Of a stretch of 64,000 nucleotides of DNA, positions 62,601-64,000 are shown in pieces (the stretch's first letter is position 1; the number at the start of each line of letters is the position of its first letter). The stretch spans positions 58,225 to 122,224 of the forward strand of contig NZ_DAIQRQ010000009.1 in the NCBI RefSeq assembly GCF_036786105.1, written 5' to 3'. Below the pieces are notes generated by a model. It was not told the DNA's origin, searched no databases, and was given only the letters and a program-made list of their open reading frames with translations. Both the position numbers and the translations under genes were made by a program. This DNA comes from Ohtaekwangia sp036786105 (GTDB lineage: Bacteria; Bacteroidota; Bacteroidia; Cytophagales; Cyclobacteriaceae).

Positions 62601-64000
62601 AGCGGCGATGCATTGTTAACGGTGATTAACGATATTCTTGACTTCTCCAAAATTGAATCCGGAAACCTGGAGCTTGAATATACCAGTTTCGATATGCGCC
62701 AGTGCATTGAAGAAGTTATGGATGTATTCTCTACCAAAGCTGCCCAAAAAGGTTTGGACCTGGTATACCAGATCGATTACCAGATTCCTGCATTGATAAT
62801 AGGCGACAGTCACAGGCTAAGGCAAATACTGCTCAACCTGATCAGCAATGCCATGAAATTTACACACAAAGGTGAAATCTTTGTTGGCGTAAATCTGCTG
62901 GATAACACAAACGATCAACTGGAGCTTGCATTCCATATTCGCGATACGGGTATAGGTATACCACCCGACAAAATCTCACGGCTGTTCAAGGCATTTTCGC
63001 AGGTAGACTCTTCTACTACACGGCGGTATGGCGGCACCGGCCTGGGGCTGGTAATCAGTCAGCGCCTGGTTGAATTAATGGGTGGCACCATCACTGTAGA
63101 AACAGAGGAAGGTATAGGTACCACTTTTAGTTTTACCATTAAGAGTTCTGTGAGCCAGGAATCGATTCGACAGTATGTGCATTGCAATACCGTGGGCAAT
63201 GAAGGTAAAAAAGTGTTGATCGTAGATGACAATACCACGAACCTTACAATTCTCAAAACACAGCTCGAACTATGGAAACTCACTCCTACACTGGCCATCT
63301 CCGGGAAACAAGCGTTAGAGATACTTTCGTATCATGATGGATTTGATCTGACGATCACCGATATGCAGATGCCCGATATGGATGGCGTGCAACTGTCGCA
63401 GCGAATCAAAGCCAAACATCCACGTCTTCCTATTATTCTGTTAAGTTCTGTAGGCGATGAAAGCAAAAAAAAATATCCCGATCTCTTCTCCGCCATTCTG
63501 AACAAACCAGTAAAACAACAACAATTATGCAGGGCAATTCAGTCATCATTACGCCCGGGCGGTATACATGTAACAGCCGAAACGCAAAAGCCCAAGCAGG
63601 TTTTATCAGACGAATTTGCAAAACGCTATCCGCTACGAATCTTACTTGCAGAAGACAATCCTGTAAATCAGAAACTGGCCATTCGTGTGTTAAACAAACT
63701 GGGATATACCGACATTGATATAGCCCATAATGGCAGTGAGGCTGTCCATAAATTAACGCAGCAGTTTTACAATGTGATATTAATGGATATTCAAATGCCG
63801 GTGATGGATGGACTCGAAGCTACCCGGCGTATACGGGCTTTACCTGGCGAACGGCCCATTATTGTAGCAATGACAGCCAATGCCATGCAGGGCGATCGTG
63901 AAGAATGCTTACGCGCGGATATGGACGACTATATCAGTAAACCCGTTAAACTCGAAACACTGGTAGATGTTCTTGAAAAGTGGGCACTTGAAGTGAGTAA
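59664..64000 (+). CDS. Hybrid sensor histidine kinase with periplasmic propeller and two receivers (cut by window end)
   Basis: 1445 residues are visible from ATG 59664, with no stop before the edge. Order: signal anchor about 43-67; two-bladed periplasmic sensor of Reg_prop repeats (about 75-720, repeated W-x-G units such as GYMWFGTLDGLNKYD and GNLWIASTKGVDRY); Y_Y_Y domain (about 760-815); membrane helix (about 822-842); long coiled coil; HisKA with His945 (ATMSHEIRTPMNG); HATPase (DTGIGIPP, GGTGLGL); receiver 1 with Asp1233 (TDMQMPDMDG); receiver 2 with Asp1375 (MDIQMPVMDG). No AraC-type helix-turn-helix is seen in the visible part, unlike classical Bacteroides polysaccharide hybrid regulators; a phosphotransfer domain may follow. 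Confidence 0.92.
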   Translation, partial: MQGSSIVTTASSPATFASGICQSAQKSGVEQRAYVSSGISGYKILSVLLTWLILFLVGTSQASYSQKPELRFKRINVNAGLSHSSVRTIFQDQQGYMWFGTLDGLNKYDGYTITVYKHSVKDSMSLTGSNISSVLQDKTGNLWIASTKGVDRYRSATNNFKHYKEFTEIPINYIFEDSHQNIYAVSSSEIFLYDEVHDKFRLWKSAPTEIWQLFEDRKGNLWASGPNSIYLYNNTTRKFEVQPQAKLTSIFTIEEDDQHRLWLGSLDHGLAVYNPDDKSIRYFRHEENNPNSLAKDQIQCMKFDRYGKLWIGTQNGGLSIYDPVKDIFFNYVHDPGDPESLSFNSITCIYADHNKDIWLGTFSGGVNFATERNFPHKINMIFRTNSLSNNNVTSFCEDDEGYIWIGTDGGGLNVYDRRTDSFKHFLHDPHNTKSIAADVITSISKDKKGDLWFSYWMGGVDRYDKSKNEFVHYKYPDKNPDKDWRVNSVMYLYNDNHSNLWVGGLGSLYLLNKQTGEYLKYKVEIGHDLKNYVCSMTEDHAGTLWVGSWDGLHILNPETKEIKEYLHNRMDSTSLSNNTIYVVTEDTRQRLWVGTGAGLNLLNKDGKTFTIYNQKDGLPSDVIYGILEDEAGNLWMSTSKGICRFNPDSKAVRNFDMSDGLQGNEFKLHSFLKLRSGEMLFGGTNGFNIFNPSKIKDNPDIPPVVITDFRIFNEPPVIGAPDSILHTHISQTRELKLSYKHSVISFEFAALNYIAPEKNQYAYMLEGFDKDWNYIGNKRTATYTNLDPGKYTFRVKASNNDGVWNEKGTAVDIIITPPYWATFWFKSLAALVVIGLAYSFFRVRINIIKRQKAMLEEQVRLQTAEVVAQKETLEAQAKNLQALNTQLQTQTDFLENVNHELQHQKDQITLQREEAEKAREEAEQARQEAERANQAKSIFLATMSHEIRTPMNGVLGMASLLAETPLTPEQQEYTDTIRSSGDALLTVINDILDFSKIESGNLELEYTSFDMRQCIEEVMDVFSTKAAQKGLDLVYQIDYQIPALIIGDSHRLRQILLNLISNAMKFTHKGEIFVGVNLLDNTNDQLELAFHIRDTGIGIPPDKISRLFKAFSQVDSSTTRRYGGTGLGLVISQRLVELMGGTITVETEEGIGTTFSFTIKSSVSQESIRQYVHCNTVGNEGKKVLIVDDNTTNLTILKTQLELWKLTPTLAISGKQALEILSYHDGFDLTITDMQMPDMDGVQLSQRIKAKHPRLPIILLSSVGDESKKKYPDLFSAILNKPVKQQQLCRAIQSSLRPGGIHVTAETQKPKQVLSDEFAKRYPLRILLAEDNPVNQKLAIRVLNKLGYTDIDIAHNGSEAVHKLTQQFYNVILMDIQMPVMDGLEATRRIRALPGERPIIVAMTANAMQGDREECLRADMDDYISKPVKLETLVDVLEKWALEVS

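Overview
This 64 kb window comes from a gliding-type Bacteroidetes, most probably of the order Cytophagales. The grounds are a gldC gene, TonB-dependent receptors with carboxypeptidase-like N-terminal domains, DUF3098 beside ftsX, LytS/LytT regulation, a one-piece propeller sensor kinase, and promoters of the Bacteroidetes type (-33 TTTG / -7 TAnnTTTG). Gene content is almost all chromosomal housekeeping. I see no rRNA, tRNA, CRISPR array, prophage or insertion sequence. A run of exactly 100 N (28092-28191) marks a scaffold gap.

Layout. 1-4330 (minus): a thrL-thrA-thrB-thrC operon, with thrC cut by the window edge and a Thr/Ile-rich leader peptide plus hairpin in front of thrA. 4519-7826: acyl-CoA thioesterase, a small conserved protein, and a K+-dependent type membrane pyrophosphatase with its own promoter and leader hairpin. 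7859-9896: a DUF2147 protein and an ECF sigma / membrane partner pair. 9963-13534: ftsX, DUF3098, uppP, truB, ribF (envelope, tRNA modification, flavin). 13981-26900: a TonB receptor, acetoacetyl-CoA synthetase, cytochrome bd (cydAB), gldC, and a TonB receptor paired with an SGNH-hydrolase lipoprotein. 27298-38325 (mostly minus): a YdcF/SanA-like protein, a TerB/ABCG-like fusion transporter, a lipoprotein, a CheY-like regulator, LytT/LytS, DoxX, a repeat-type exported protein and another TonB receptor. 38485-44939: a zinc-free MDR reductase divergent from a LysR regulator, then leuS, fabH and a small protein. 45180-50853: GntP permease, PAQR/hemolysin III, RidA, a Fic module, a D-threonine-aldolase-like enzyme and an M19 dipeptidase, which together look like a D-amino-acid catabolic cluster interrupted by an AT-rich Fic pair. 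50916-57109: M16 peptidase, S41 protease, alpha/beta hydrolase, VOC protein. 57198-64000: a HAMP/GAF sensor without an output domain, and a large hybrid sensor kinase with a periplasmic propeller and two receiver domains, cut by the window end.

The most unusual feature is non-coding. Many gene junctions carry arrays of degenerate 7-, 8- or 10-nt repeats, often built as two arms that are reverse complements of each other. Sequence words differ between arrays (TAACGnn, TTGAACn, AGAAGnn, ACGTGnnn, TTCAACAC, TCTGTGnnnn) but the architecture is the same, and the arms often run right up to or into stop codons. I do not recognise a named family with these properties.
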